Origin: Candidatus Methanomethylophilaceae archaeon
GTDB lineage: Archaea > Thermoplasmatota > Thermoplasmata > Methanomassiliicoccales > Methanomethylophilaceae
Assembly: GCA_944321505.1 (NCBI GenBank)
Contig: CALULN010000003.1
Span: forward strand, 1-64,000
DNA length: 64,000 nucleotides
Direction: 5' to 3'
The notes under the pieces are model-generated. The model had not been told where the DNA came from. It made no database searches and was given only the letters and a program-made list of their open reading frames with translations. Positions 15,524 to 24,179 of this stretch are shown here, piece after piece; the stretch's first letter is position 1; every line of letters begins with the position of its first letter. The position numbers and the translations under genes are program-made.

Positions 15524-16141
15524 ATGTCTAGCGAAGGTCTGTTCATAGTCCTGGAGGGAGTGGACGGCTCCGGCAAGACCACGCTCGCGCGCGGTCTCGC
15601 GGAGAGGCTCGCCTCGGAGGGCGCGGACGTCCGTCTCACCGCGGAACCCACCGACGGGAGGATCGGGACGCTCCTGAGGGAGGGCATCACCGACGACCCC
15701 AGGGCCGAGGCTCTGCTGTTCGCGGCGGACCGGGCATGCCACACCGCGGAGATCGGCCGCCTCCTGGAGGAAGGGGTCACCGTCATCTGCGACCGCTACT
15801 ACGCATCCACCCTCGCCTACCAGGCGGCCGCCGGGGCCACCGACATCGGATGGCTGAGAGCCGTGAACAGCGGCGTGATACGCCGCCCGGATGCGACGCT
15901 GCTGCTGGACGCGGACCCCGACGCATGCTCCGGGAGGATAGACTCTAGGGGGGAGCGCAGCAGGTTCGAGAGCACCGAGTACCAGAAGAGGGTGAGGGAG
16001 AACTACCTGAGAATAGCCGCCGAGGACGGCTTCAGCATCATCGACGCGGGCAGGAGCCCGGAAGAGGTGCTGGATGACGCCTGGCACATCATCAACGGAC
16101 TAAGGGATCGAAATGCATCCGTCAGAGGAGATATTCTGTGA
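15524..16141 (+). CDS. tmk: Thymidylate kinase
   Basis: This 205-aa enzyme phosphorylates dTMP to dTDP. The P-loop EGVDGSGKTT is at residues 11-20. The DRYYAST motif (DRY/H, nucleobase site) lies near residue 90, and a LID region with RGERSRFES follows. It overlaps coaBC by 29 nt, so the two are coupled despite unrelated functions. Confidence 0.94.
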   Translation: MSSEGLFIVLEGVDGSGKTTLARGLAERLASEGADVRLTAEPTDGRIGTLLREGITDDPRAEALLFAADRACHTAEIGRLLEEGVTVICDRYYASTLAYQAAAGATDIGWLRAVNSGVIRRPDATLLLDADPDACSGRIDSRGERSRFESTEYQKRVRENYLRIAAEDGFSIIDAGRSPEEVLDDAWHIINGLRDRNASVRGDIL

Positions 16142-17300
16142 GAAGAGCAACAAGCTCAGAGGGAAGACCATCGTCATCGGGATCACCGGCAGCATAGCCG
16201 CCACCGAGTGCTTCTCCACCATCAGGGAGCTGGTGCGCCACGGCGCCCGCGTCATCCCGGTGATGACGCCGGAGGCCCAGCGCATAGTCACACCCACGGC
16301 GATGGAGTTCGCCTCCGGCCAGAAGCCGATCACCGAGATCACCGGCCAGGCGGAGCACGTCAGCCTGTTCGACAACCAGACCGCCGACGCGCTCCTGATC
16401 TACCCCGCCACCGCCAACACCATCTCCAAGATCGCCATGGGCATAGACGACACCGCGGTCACGTCCATGGCGACGGTGGCCATCGGAGCCGGTGTCCCCA
16501 CGGCCATCGCTCCGGCCATGCACGACTCCATGATGCGCAACCCCGCGGTGGCGGCCAACGTGGAGAAGCTCAAGTCCATGGGGGTCTCCTTCATCGGCCC
16601 CCACGTCAGGGAGAGCAGGGCCAAGGTGGCCTCCAAGGACGAGATCGTGGCATGGGCCTTCAGGCTGACATCCAAAGACGACCTGACAGGCAAGAGGGTG
16701 CTCATCATCGGCGGCCGCTCCGAGGAGCCCATCGACTCCATGAGGACCATCACCAACCGCTCCTCCGGGCTTATGGCGGTCAAGCTGGCCGAGAAGGCCT
16801 TCGAGAGGGGAGCGGACGTGGAGCTCTGGATGGGAGGCGCCAGCGTGCAGCTGCCCGAGTACATGCCCGTCCGGAGGTACTCCTCCGTAGCCGACCTGGT
16901 GAAGCTCACCGAGGGGATCGACCACGACGTGGTCATCGTCCCCGCCGCCCTGGCGGACTTCGGCCCCGAGAAGGTGGAGAAGGGCAAGATCCCCAGCGAC
17001 GCCGAGTTCGACATCGTCCTCAAGCCCATCCCCAAGGTCCTGCCGATCCTCAAGGAGAAGTGCCCCCTGGTCATCGGGTTCAAGGCGGAGTCCGAGCTCA
17101 GCAGGGCGGAGCTGGTGAAGAAGGCCAAGAACCGCATGGAGCAGTACGACCTGAACGCCATCGTCGCCAACGACATCGACACGGCAGGCAGGTCCGCCAC
17201 CACGGTGATACTCATAACCAAGGACCGCGAGACCGACATCTCAGGGCCCAAGACCAAGGTGGCGGACGCGATACTGGACTACTGCGTCTCCATACTATGA
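16113..17300 (+). CDS. coaBC: CoaBC: phosphopantothenoylcysteine synthetase/decarboxylase
   Basis: This 395-aa bifunctional enzyme of CoA synthesis couples cysteine to 4'-phosphopantothenate and decarboxylates the product. The N-terminal flavin decarboxylase (about 1-185) has GITGSIAATE and the substrate clamp APAMHDSM. The C-terminal synthetase (about 190-395) has GGRSEEPIDSMRTITNRSSG and the AALADFGP segment. The start at 16113 lies inside tmk. The next gene overlaps by 4 nt (ATGA). Confidence 0.94.
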   Translation: MHPSEEIFCEKSNKLRGKTIVIGITGSIAATECFSTIRELVRHGARVIPVMTPEAQRIVTPTAMEFASGQKPITEITGQAEHVSLFDNQTADALLIYPATANTISKIAMGIDDTAVTSMATVAIGAGVPTAIAPAMHDSMMRNPAVAANVEKLKSMGVSFIGPHVRESRAKVASKDEIVAWAFRLTSKDDLTGKRVLIIGGRSEEPIDSMRTITNRSSGLMAVKLAEKAFERGADVELWMGGASVQLPEYMPVRRYSSVADLVKLTEGIDHDVVIVPAALADFGPEKVEKGKIPSDAEFDIVLKPIPKVLPILKEKCPLVIGFKAESELSRAELVKKAKNRMEQYDLNAIVANDIDTAGRSATTVILITKDRETDISGPKTKVADAILDYCVSIL

Positions 17301-18130
17301 GCACGTACTTCTGCCCCGGCCACGTCACCTGCTTCTTCCAGCCGGTGAGGGCCGGGGACATCCTCTCCACGGGCTCCCGCGGAGCGGGGATACGCCTGTC
17401 GCTGGGAGCGTCGGTCACTCTGGATGAGCGCACCGATTCAAGGGTGACAGTGTCCATGGACGGAGCCGAGGCCGCGGCTCCGGTGACGAGGAGGCTGCTG
17501 TCGGACGCATGCCCGGGAAGGGGATTCGACGTGACGGTGGAGAACGGTCTGCCGGTGGGGCAGGGTTTCGGCATGTCCGCGGCGGGAGCGGTGGCCCTGG
17601 CGTTCTGCCTGGCGGAGCTGCTCGGTCACGACGGGGACTGGGCGTTCAGGCAGGCCCATGCCGCCGAGGTCCTGGAGGGCGGCGGCCTCGGGGATGTGGC
17701 CGCCATACGCTGCCCCGGCCACTGCCCGGTGAGGGTCACCCCCGGCATAGACGGCGACGTGCGGTCCTTCGGATCCATGCCCGTGATGTCCCTGGCCGTC
17801 CTCGGCGGGGAGCTGGGGACGTCGTCGGTCATCAACGATCCCGCGGCTTCCTCCAGGATCGCCGCCTGCGGAGCCGAGGCAGTCGATGAGTACCTCGGCC
17901 ATCCGTCTGCGGAGGCGCTCTTCTCGCTCTCAAGACGCTTCTCCAGGTCCGCCGGCCTGGAGACAGGCGCGGTGGCATCGGTCCTCGATGCCCTGCCCGG
18001 CCATGCGGGCATGTGCATGCTGGGTCACAGCGTGTTCAGCGACCTCCCCGCATCGGAGCTGGAGGAAGCGGCGGAGGTTCCGGCTTTCACCTGCTCCTCC
18101 ACCGATATGCCGGTCACTCGTACAGGGTGA
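17297..18130 (+). CDS. Pantoate kinase (archaeal CoA pathway)
   Basis: This 277-aa GHMP-superfamily kinase has the ATP-binding loop GLPVGQGFGMSAAGAVALA near residue 85 and a Gly-rich GGGLGDVAAI segment. Archaea lack pantothenate kinase and instead phosphorylate pantoate before condensation with beta-alanine. The ATGA overlap with coaBC identifies this GHMP protein as the pantoate kinase of that route. Its last 17 nt overlap the convergent DUF357 gene. The phosphopantothenate synthetase gene is not in the window. Confidence 0.87.
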   Translation: MSTYFCPGHVTCFFQPVRAGDILSTGSRGAGIRLSLGASVTLDERTDSRVTVSMDGAEAAAPVTRRLLSDACPGRGFDVTVENGLPVGQGFGMSAAGAVALAFCLAELLGHDGDWAFRQAHAAEVLEGGGLGDVAAIRCPGHCPVRVTPGIDGDVRSFGSMPVMSLAVLGGELGTSSVINDPAASSRIAACGAEAVDEYLGHPSAEALFSLSRRFSRSAGLETGAVASVLDALPGHAGMCMLGHSVFSDLPASELEEAAEVPAFTCSSTDMPVTRTG

Positions 18131-18407
18131 ACAGCTGGTCGTCGCCGTCCACGTCCCACAGTCCCAGCCTCGCCCCGCAATCTATCCATCCGTGGGCGTA
18201 GTTGACCGCCGCGAAGGCGGTGACGAAGTCCCCCTCCTCGCGGAAGTGCTTCGCATCGCTGTAGTACGACGTGGCCATGTTCAGGAAGTCGTCGGCCAGG
18301 CGCTTCGAGAAGCTGCGCTCCGGCGTGACCACCTTCAGCTTGTCCAGGGCCCTGGCGGTTATCGCCAGGTAGCGGTCGATCCTCTCCTCGGTGACTGTGT
18401 CCTGCAT
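18114..18407 (-). CDS. DUF357 family protein
   Basis: This 97-aa all-helical archaeal protein has the DUF357 pattern: an N-terminal YLAITARALDKLKVV helix, then MATSYYSDAKHF, then FAAVNYAHGWIDCGARLG. The function of the family is unknown. Its ATG shares a base with the herA TGA (TGATG), so it is translated together with the HerA helicase. That makes a role near HerA worth testing. Confidence 0.82.
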   Translation of the reverse strand: MQDTVTEERIDRYLAITARALDKLKVVTPERSFSKRLADDFLNMATSYYSDAKHFREEGDFVTAFAAVNYAHGWIDCGARLGLWDVDGDDQLFTLYE

Positions 18408-19894
18408 CAATCCTCCTCCAGTATGCTGACGCTGGCACCTCCGTGTCTGCTCTCCCTGGGCCTGACCTCCGCCAGCATGGGGGTCTGGATCCCGGCGCCG
18501 ACGATCAGCGCGGTGCCTATGGGGAGCCCCTGTATGTCCTGCTCCATGCCGTCGGTCAGTCCCTCCATGGACTGGGCGATGGCCTTCAGGTCGTTGGGGT
18601 TGGTGACCTTGAGGATGATCTGCGTCCCGCACTGGCTGAGGACGTTCTTGTCGATCTTCGCCGGACGCTGGCTGATCACCATCAGACCCAGTCCGAACTT
18701 CCTCCCCTCGGATGCTATGGTCCCCAGGGCCTTCCTGCAGGAGGTCGCCTCCGCCTGGGGGCAGTAGTTGTGCGCCTCCTCGATCACCATCATCATAGGG
18801 GGCACGCGGTTCAGCTTCCTCATCTCGAACAGCACGGTGCACCATCTGCGGACGATCATCTGCTGGATGTCCGGGCTCACGCCCTTGAGGTTGATTATGG
18901 TGGTCTTGCCCTTCTGCACAAGCTCGTCGATGTGGTTCCCCCTCTCGGCGAACAGGCCGATGGAGTCCAGGTACTCCAGCTCGCTGACCAGCACGGGGTT
19001 CCTGCCGTTGGTCTCCTCGTTGACCTCGTCGATGAGGTCCCTGACGGAGTACAGCCCCTTCTTCTCCCTGAGGGCGTCGATCGCCTTCTTCAGTGTCGGC
19101 AGATGGGTCTTGGTGTCCGTGGAGCTCAGCAGGTCCAGGATGTCCCTGGCGTCCAGGGTCTTGAACGTGAACTTCAGAGGCCTGACGTTGGGCGCGTCGA
19201 TCATGCCGAACTCCAGTATCCTGTCGGCGAACCCCCTGGGCTTGACGCCGAACCTGGGGTCTGTGGTGGAGCCCGGGTCCCGCATGGCGCCGTACTCCCC
19301 ATGGGGGTCGATGATCATGCAGGTGACGTCGTGCTTCATCAGCTCCTCGATGATGTCGCCGGAGATGTAGCTCTTGCCGCCGCCGGTCTTGGCCAGTATG
19401 CACACGTGGCGCTGGACCAGCTCGTTGATGTCCAGCATCAGCGGCATGTCGTATCCGCGCAGCAGGCCCACGTATGCGCAGGTGCGGGGGTTGTCCTTCA
19501 GACCCAGCACCTTCTTGATGAACTTGGCGTCCGCCAGCCTCACATCGGAGCCGGCCTTGAACGTGGTCCTGGGGACCTGCAGCAGACCCTTCTCGTCCCT
19601 GTACCCTATCACGTCGGCCTGGGCGGAGAGCTTCTCCTCTATCCGGGCGTCCGGGTCCATCTCCAGGCTCTTGTCCAGCGTCAGGTTGGTCTTGCGCACG
19701 ATGCTGCCCACCTGGCACAGCACCGGCCCCACGTCCGGGTGGTCCACCACGACGTAATCAGACCTCTCCACCTTCCTGGTGACGCCGAACCTGAAACCGT
19801 TCGTGCCCACTTCTCCGTAGATCATCCCGACAGGCGCATCGCCGTCTTCGGCGAAGGCATCCAAACTCGTCTCTGCAGCATCCGTCATCCGCAT
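18407..19894 (-). CDS. herA: HerA-type DNA helicase/translocase
   Basis: The protein has 495 aa. An N-terminal HAS-barrel domain (about 20-120) precedes a RecA-like motor with Walker A LAKTGGGKSY near residue 168. Walker B is MMVIEEAHNYCP near residue 360, with sensor region VISQRP further on. HerA works as a hexamer with the NurA nuclease in DNA end resection alongside Mre11-Rad50, but no nurA, mre11 or rad50 gene is in the window. The ATG at 19894 sits about 27 nt from a TATA box. A GTG at 19903 is the alternative start. Confidence 0.9.
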   Translation of the reverse strand: MRMTDAAETSLDAFAEDGDAPVGMIYGEVGTNGFRFGVTRKVERSDYVVVDHPDVGPVLCQVGSIVRKTNLTLDKSLEMDPDARIEEKLSAQADVIGYRDEKGLLQVPRTTFKAGSDVRLADAKFIKKVLGLKDNPRTCAYVGLLRGYDMPLMLDINELVQRHVCILAKTGGGKSYISGDIIEELMKHDVTCMIIDPHGEYGAMRDPGSTTDPRFGVKPRGFADRILEFGMIDAPNVRPLKFTFKTLDARDILDLLSSTDTKTHLPTLKKAIDALREKKGLYSVRDLIDEVNEETNGRNPVLVSELEYLDSIGLFAERGNHIDELVQKGKTTIINLKGVSPDIQQMIVRRWCTVLFEMRKLNRVPPMMMVIEEAHNYCPQAEATSCRKALGTIASEGRKFGLGLMVISQRPAKIDKNVLSQCGTQIILKVTNPNDLKAIAQSMEGLTDGMEQDIQGLPIGTALIVGAGIQTPMLAEVRPRESRHGGASVSILEED

Positions 19895-19920
19895 CCCTGT
19901 CACGGTGATGACCGCCCACT

Positions 19921-19957
19921 AATTATAAGGTGCGGGCGCGCCTGCGTCACATATAAC
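19921..19957. promoter_or_regulatory. Divergent promoters of herA and prs
   Basis: On the minus strand CCTTATAATT (19921-19930) serves herA. On the plus strand ACATATAAC (19949-19957) lies 25-33 nt before the prs ATG. Both predict leaderless messages. Confidence 0.55.
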
Positions 19958-19981
19958 TACGGGGTCGGCGTACGCCGGGGC

Positions 19982-20833
19982 ATGATAATTGTCGGCGGCT
20001 CATCCTCCAAAGACCTGGCCAAGGAGCTGGCCAGGCTGCTGGACTGCCAGTACGTCCAGGCCCTGTCCACCAGGTTCCCCGACGGCGAATGCTACACCAG
20101 GATCGACGAGGAGTCCCTGGACGACGACGTGGTCATCGTCCAGAACACCTATCCGGACCCCAACCTGGTGGAGATGTTCCTGCTGCAGGACGTGGTCCGC
20201 AACCTCGGCGCCAAGACCGTCACCCTGGTCATCCCCTACTTCGGGTACGCCAGGCAGGACCGCGTATTCAAGCCCGGGGAGCCCGAGAGCGCCAAGGTCA
20301 TGTGCAAACTGCTGGACATGAACTGCGACAGGGTCTTCACCATCGACGTCCACAAGGAGGACATGCTCAGGTACTTCACCTGCGAGGCTAAGGACCTGAA
20401 GGCAGCCGCCGCCATCGCCGACTACTTCGCCGGCAGGAAGATCGATATGGTCCTGGCGCCCGACATCGGCGCCGCCGGCAGGGCGAAGGACGTGGGGACC
20501 AGGATGGGCGTCCCCTACGACCACCTGCAGAAGACCAGGATCTCCGGCACCGAGGTCAGGATACAGCCCGCGTCCTCCGACGTGAACGGCAAGAACGTCC
20601 TGATCGTGGACGACATCATCGCCACCGGGGGCACCATCGTCGCCGCCACCCAGCAGCTGAAGGAGGCCGGCGCCCTCAGCGTCACCGTGGCCTGCACCCA
20701 CGGTGTGTTCGTCAACAACGCCATCGAGAGGCTCACCGGCAGCTCCCTCGACGGGGTCCTGTGCTGCAACACCCTGGAGAACAGCGTCTCCCACATCTCG
20801 GTGGCGGGAGTCATCGCGGACGCCCTGAGGTGA
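19982..20833 (+). CDS. prs: Ribose-phosphate pyrophosphokinase (PRPP synthetase)
   Basis: This 283-aa enzyme makes PRPP from ribose-5-P and ATP for purine, pyrimidine, histidine and tRNA-related pathways. The N-terminal RFPDGECYTRI segment and YFGYARQDRVF (ATP site) are visible, followed by LAPDIGAAGRAKDVG. The PRPP loop is VLIVDDIIATGGTI near residue 203. It is the short archaeal class, about 285 aa. Its stop overlaps the ribosome binding site of proS. Confidence 0.94.
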   Translation: MIIVGGSSSKDLAKELARLLDCQYVQALSTRFPDGECYTRIDEESLDDDVVIVQNTYPDPNLVEMFLLQDVVRNLGAKTVTLVIPYFGYARQDRVFKPGEPESAKVMCKLLDMNCDRVFTIDVHKEDMLRYFTCEAKDLKAAAAIADYFAGRKIDMVLAPDIGAAGRAKDVGTRMGVPYDHLQKTRISGTEVRIQPASSDVNGKNVLIVDDIIATGGTIVAATQQLKEAGALSVTVACTHGVFVNNAIERLTGSSLDGVLCCNTLENSVSHISVAGVIADALR

Positions 20834-20840
20834 TCCACTG
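20827..20840 (+). promoter_or_regulatory. Shine-Dalgarno followed by CTG start of proS
   Basis: GAGGTGATC (20827-20835) matches nine bases of the anti-Shine-Dalgarno complement GGAGGTGATC. It sits 2 nt before CTG at 20838. The same GGTGAT with a 3-4 nt spacer precedes the ATGs of pyrE and rpoK in this window. Confidence 0.7.
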
Positions 20841-22253
20841 ACCAGGGCGGACAACTACAACGAGTGGTACCTGGACGTGGTGGAGAGGGCCGCCCTCTCC
20901 GACAAGAGGTATCCCATCAAGGGGATGAACGTCTGGACTCCCTACGGATGGAAGATCATGAGGTTCGTGGACACCTACATCCGCCGGGAGCTGGACGCCA
21001 CCGGCCACGACGAGGTGTGCTTCCCCCTGCTGATCCCGGAGACCGAGTTCAAGAAGGAGAAGGACCACATCAAAGGGTTCGACTCCGAGGTGTACTGGGT
21101 CACCCACGCCGGCCTCAACGAGCTGGACGTGAGGCTGGTGGTGCGCCCCACCTCCGAGACCGCCATGTACCCCATGTTCGCCCTGTGGGTGAGGTCCCAC
21201 CAGGACCTGCCCCTCAAGACGTACCAGATCGTCAACACCTTCAGGTACGAGACCAAGCAGACCCGCCCCTTCATCAGGGTCAGGGAGATCCACTTCTTCG
21301 AATCCCACACCTGCCACGACTCCGAGGAGGACGCGCAGCGCCAGATCGAGGAGGACCTGGAGATCCTCAGGAGGATCATGAAGGAGCTGTGCCTGCCGTA
21401 CTTCCTGCTCCGCCGCACCGAGTGGGACAAGTTCCCCGGCGCGCACTACACCGTCGGCATAGACACGGTCATGCCCAACTACCGCACCCTGCAGCTGGGG
21501 TCCGTGCATCACTACCGCACCAACTTCTCAGTCCCCTACGACATCACCTACGAGGACGAGAACGGGGAGCACAAGCACGTCCACCAGACCACCTACGGCA
21601 TGAGCGAGCGCCTCCTGGGCGCTCTGATCAGCGTCCACGGGGACGACGACGGGCTGGTGCTTCCGCCCGCGGTCGCTCCCTTCCAGGTGGTCATCGTGCC
21701 CATCCTCAGCAAGAAGAACGCCGAGGTGGTCACCGCGGCCGCGGAGAGGCTCAGGGACGAGCTCACCGCAGGCGGCATCCGCGTGAAGCTGGACGACAGG
21801 GACGACCGCCCCGGCTCCAAGTTCTACGACTGGGAGATCAAGGGCGTGCCCCTCAGGCTGGAGCTGGGCGGAAGGGACATCGAGAACAACGTCGTGACCT
21901 TCGCCAGGAGGGACACCTCCGAGAAGGGCACCATCGGCCTGGAGTCCCTGGTGCCCGGCGTGAGGCTGATCCTGGACACCATCATGCACGACATGGAGGC
22001 CAAGGCCTGGGAGTTCCAGAACTCCTCCGTGAGGCATATCGAGTCCGCCGACGAGATCCCCAAGGAGGACACCGCGGAGCAGAGGGTCTACAGCTTCGGA
22101 TGGTGCGGCTGCGACGAGTGCGGCCACGCCTTCGAGGACGCCCACGACATCAAGATCCTGGGCACCCCGTACATCCCCGAGGAGTTCGAGGGGAAGTGCA
22201 TCATCTGCGGCAAGCCCACGAAGACCAAGGCCTACGCGGCCCGCACGATGTGA
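20838..22253 (+). CDS. proS: Prolyl-tRNA synthetase, archaeal type, probable CTG start
   Basis: This 471-aa class II synthetase charges tRNA-Pro. Motif 2 lies in NTFRYETKQTRPFIRVREI, and the proline pocket in LVVRPTSETAMYPMF. A C-terminal zinc-binding domain with C..C (CGCDEC) and CIIC ends AYAARTM. The first ATG/GTG-type codon in frame is GTG at 20877, but codons 20853-20876 already encode NYNEWYLD, matching the conserved family N-terminus (EW followed by RYPVKGM). Only CTG at 20838 lies between the in-frame TGA at 20826 and that region, and a near-perfect ribosome binding site precedes it. Confidence 0.93.
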   Translation: MTRADNYNEWYLDVVERAALSDKRYPIKGMNVWTPYGWKIMRFVDTYIRRELDATGHDEVCFPLLIPETEFKKEKDHIKGFDSEVYWVTHAGLNELDVRLVVRPTSETAMYPMFALWVRSHQDLPLKTYQIVNTFRYETKQTRPFIRVREIHFFESHTCHDSEEDAQRQIEEDLEILRRIMKELCLPYFLLRRTEWDKFPGAHYTVGIDTVMPNYRTLQLGSVHHYRTNFSVPYDITYEDENGEHKHVHQTTYGMSERLLGALISVHGDDDGLVLPPAVAPFQVVIVPILSKKNAEVVTAAAERLRDELTAGGIRVKLDDRDDRPGSKFYDWEIKGVPLRLELGGRDIENNVVTFARRDTSEKGTIGLESLVPGVRLILDTIMHDMEAKAWEFQNSSVRHIESADEIPKEDTAEQRVYSFGWCGCDECGHAFEDAHDIKILGTPYIPEEFEGKCIICGKPTKTKAYAARTM

Positions 22254-23054
22254 TCATCCGAGGCTGGCCTTGGCGGCGGCGTAGGACCTGTCCGCAGCCG
22301 CCGTCGAGGTCCAGCCGTCCTCCAGCTCGACGAGCTTGAGGCCGTACTTCTCGGCGTACTTCTCGCAGTTCTCCTGGAAGTGCTCCTGGTCCCCGAGGCC
22401 GGTCTGCACCTTCATGGCCTTGGTGTACCCGGCCATGTCCATTATCATGCGGAACATGGAATCGTCCTCCGGGTCCACCCCTTTGAACAGGGACATGTGC
22501 TTGCGGAACTCGTCCCAGCCGTTGGCGAAGGCGGGGGTCAGGTACATGATCCCGGCGTACTTCCTCAGCAGCCTCAGGTAGTTGTCGGTGCCGTCCAGCG
22601 GCACGCAGATGCAGTCGTCGCAGATCCTGCCCTGGGCATCTCTGATGATGGTCACGGGATGGGTCATGCTCTCCCTCGCCCAGTCGTCGATCCCCAGCAG
22701 CCCGTTGCCGCAGAGGCCGTAGTACAGCATGACGGCGTCGACGTGGGGGTCGGCCTCCAGCAGCAGCCTGCGTATCTCCTGCTTCAGGTTCTCCGGCTCC
22801 TCGTGGAGGCCGGTGTCCATCATCCAGATGATGACGTTGTAGCCGTCGCCGAAAGGTATCGCATCGTCGAAGAAGGCGCTCTCCGGGAAGCTCTCGTATT
22901 CGATCCCCGCATGCTCCAGCTTGGGCAGCAGGGTCTCGGTGTTGCCGTTCTCCAGCAGGACGATCCTCTTGTCCTCTGGGTCGGAGGACAGGTTGTGCAC
23001 CATCTCGTCCTCGAGGATGGGGCAGGCCATCATGCAGAGCTTTCCCGACGTCAT
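22254..23054 (-). CDS. DUF1638 domain protein
   Basis: This 266-aa cytosolic protein has the DUF1638 layout. It opens LCMMACPILEDEM, continues with DTGLHEEPENLKQEI near residue 94, and has the signature MLYYGLCGNGLLGID near residue 120. Cys pairs follow (CDDCIC), possibly metal ligands. The biochemical role is not established. The family is frequent in methylotrophic methanogens and acetogens, often near corrinoid methyltransferases. Its stop directly abuts the proS stop. A TTTTTATCC box (23078-23086, minus) lies 24-32 nt upstream. Confidence 0.75.
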   Translation of the reverse strand: MTSGKLCMMACPILEDEMVHNLSSDPEDKRIVLLENGNTETLLPKLEHAGIEYESFPESAFFDDAIPFGDGYNVIIWMMDTGLHEEPENLKQEIRRLLLEADPHVDAVMLYYGLCGNGLLGIDDWARESMTHPVTIIRDAQGRICDDCICVPLDGTDNYLRLLRKYAGIMYLTPAFANGWDEFRKHMSLFKGVDPEDDSMFRMIMDMAGYTKAMKVQTGLGDQEHFQENCEKYAEKYGLKLVELEDGWTSTAAADRSYAAAKASLG

Positions 23055-23077
23055 GCACATGTCAGTGCATCCCGCGG

Positions 23078-23104
23078 ATAAAAATCCGCACACGGGTTTA
23101 TATC
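23078..23104. promoter_or_regulatory. Divergent promoters of DUF1638 and trmI genes
   Basis: On the minus strand TTTTTATCC (23078-23086) and on the plus strand TTTATATC (23097-23104) lie at leaderless spacing from the ATGs at 23054 and 23127. Confidence 0.5.
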
Positions 23105-23126
23105 GCCGCTATGCGTCGCCGTGGCC

Positions 23127-23891
23127 ATGGCGTTCGAGGAGAGCGAGCTGATCTTCCTGGAGGAAGACGGCGGCAAGCGGCATTTCCTGAAGGTGGCGTT
23201 CGGCATGCTCAAGATACAGTCCCTGGGGACCATAGACGGCTCCAGGCTGAAGGGCATGGACGACGGCTCCGTCATGACCGTGGCGGGCAGGAGGCTCACC
23301 GCATTCCGCCCCGGGACCATGGACCTTATGGGGTCCCTGGAGAGGGGCGCCCAGATCGTGACCCCCAAGGATGCCGCGTCGATCGTCATGAACACCGACA
23401 TCCGCCCAGGCTGCAGGGTGCTGGAGGTGGGGGCGGGGTCCGGAGGGCTCACCACCGCCCTGCTCATGGCCGTAGGGCCGGAGGGCAGGGTGCACACGGT
23501 GGAGTTCGTGGAGGAGAACGCCAAGCGTGCCGAGCGCAACATCCGCCGCGCCGGACTGGATGGGAACTGGGAGTGCCAGATCGGCGATGCCAGGACAGCG
23601 GCGGTGGATTTCCCCGCCGATGCCCTGGTGATGGACATGCCCGACCCCCAGAACGCTCTGGACAACCTGCTCCCCAACCTCCGTCCCGGCGGCAGGGTGT
23701 GCGCCTACGTCCCCAACATGAACCAGATGGAGGCCATAGTGCTGGCACTCAGGGAGAGGGGGTTCAGCTCCGTCATCGCACTGGAGAACATCCAGAGGGA
23801 GATGGAGGTGCATCCGGGCGGCGTCAGGCCGTCCTTCGACATGCTGGGCCACACGGCGTACCTGGTCTTCGGAAGGAAGAGGGCCCTGTGA
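23127..23891 (+). CDS. trmI: tRNA (adenine-N1)-methyltransferase TrmI
   Basis: This 254-aa SAM-dependent enzyme methylates A57/A58 in the tRNA T-loop. A small N-terminal beta domain is followed by the Rossmann domain with VLEVGAGSGGLT near residue 98. The catalytic-site strand LVMDMPDPQNAL lies near residue 170. GTG at 23121 is an alternative start, but the TATA spacing favours the ATG at 23127. Confidence 0.9.
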   Translation: MAFEESELIFLEEDGGKRHFLKVAFGMLKIQSLGTIDGSRLKGMDDGSVMTVAGRRLTAFRPGTMDLMGSLERGAQIVTPKDAASIVMNTDIRPGCRVLEVGAGSGGLTTALLMAVGPEGRVHTVEFVEENAKRAERNIRRAGLDGNWECQIGDARTAAVDFPADALVMDMPDPQNALDNLLPNLRPGGRVCAYVPNMNQMEAIVLALRERGFSSVIALENIQREMEVHPGGVRPSFDMLGHTAYLVFGRKRAL

Positions 23892-23904
23892 GCCGCCCAG
23901 AACC

Positions 23905-23913
23905 CTTATTATC
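23905..23913 (+). promoter_or_regulatory. TATA box of purSLQ operon
   Basis: CTTATTATC lies 24-32 nt before the purS ATG. Confidence 0.55.
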
Positions 23914-23936
23914 GCTTACGCGCATCCGCGCGCATC

Positions 23937-24176
23937 ATGACAGTCGTCGAAATCAGGATCGAGCTCAAGAAAGGGGTCGCGGACCCCGAGGGCAGCAACA
24001 CCAGGAAGACGCTTGAGTCCCTGGGATTCGAGGGAGTGGCCTCCGTGAAGACCGTCAAGGTCTTCGAGGTGGACATCGACGCTCCCGCGGACCGTGCGGC
24101 GGAGATGGGGGAGGAGATGTGCAGGAGGCTGCTGGCCAACCCCGTCATCCAGAACTACAAGGTCACGGTGAGATGA
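23937..24176 (+). CDS. purS: FGAM synthase subunit PurS
   Basis: This 79-aa small subunit of the three-part phosphoribosylformylglycinamidine synthase carries the family stretch LKKGVADPEGSNTRKTLESLGF near residue 10 and a VIQNYKV end. It bridges PurL and PurQ. purL starts 3 nt after its stop. Confidence 0.93.
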   Translation: MTVVEIRIELKKGVADPEGSNTRKTLESLGFEGVASVKTVKVFEVDIDAPADRAAEMGEEMCRRLLANPVIQNYKVTVR

Positions 24177-24179
24177 GCC

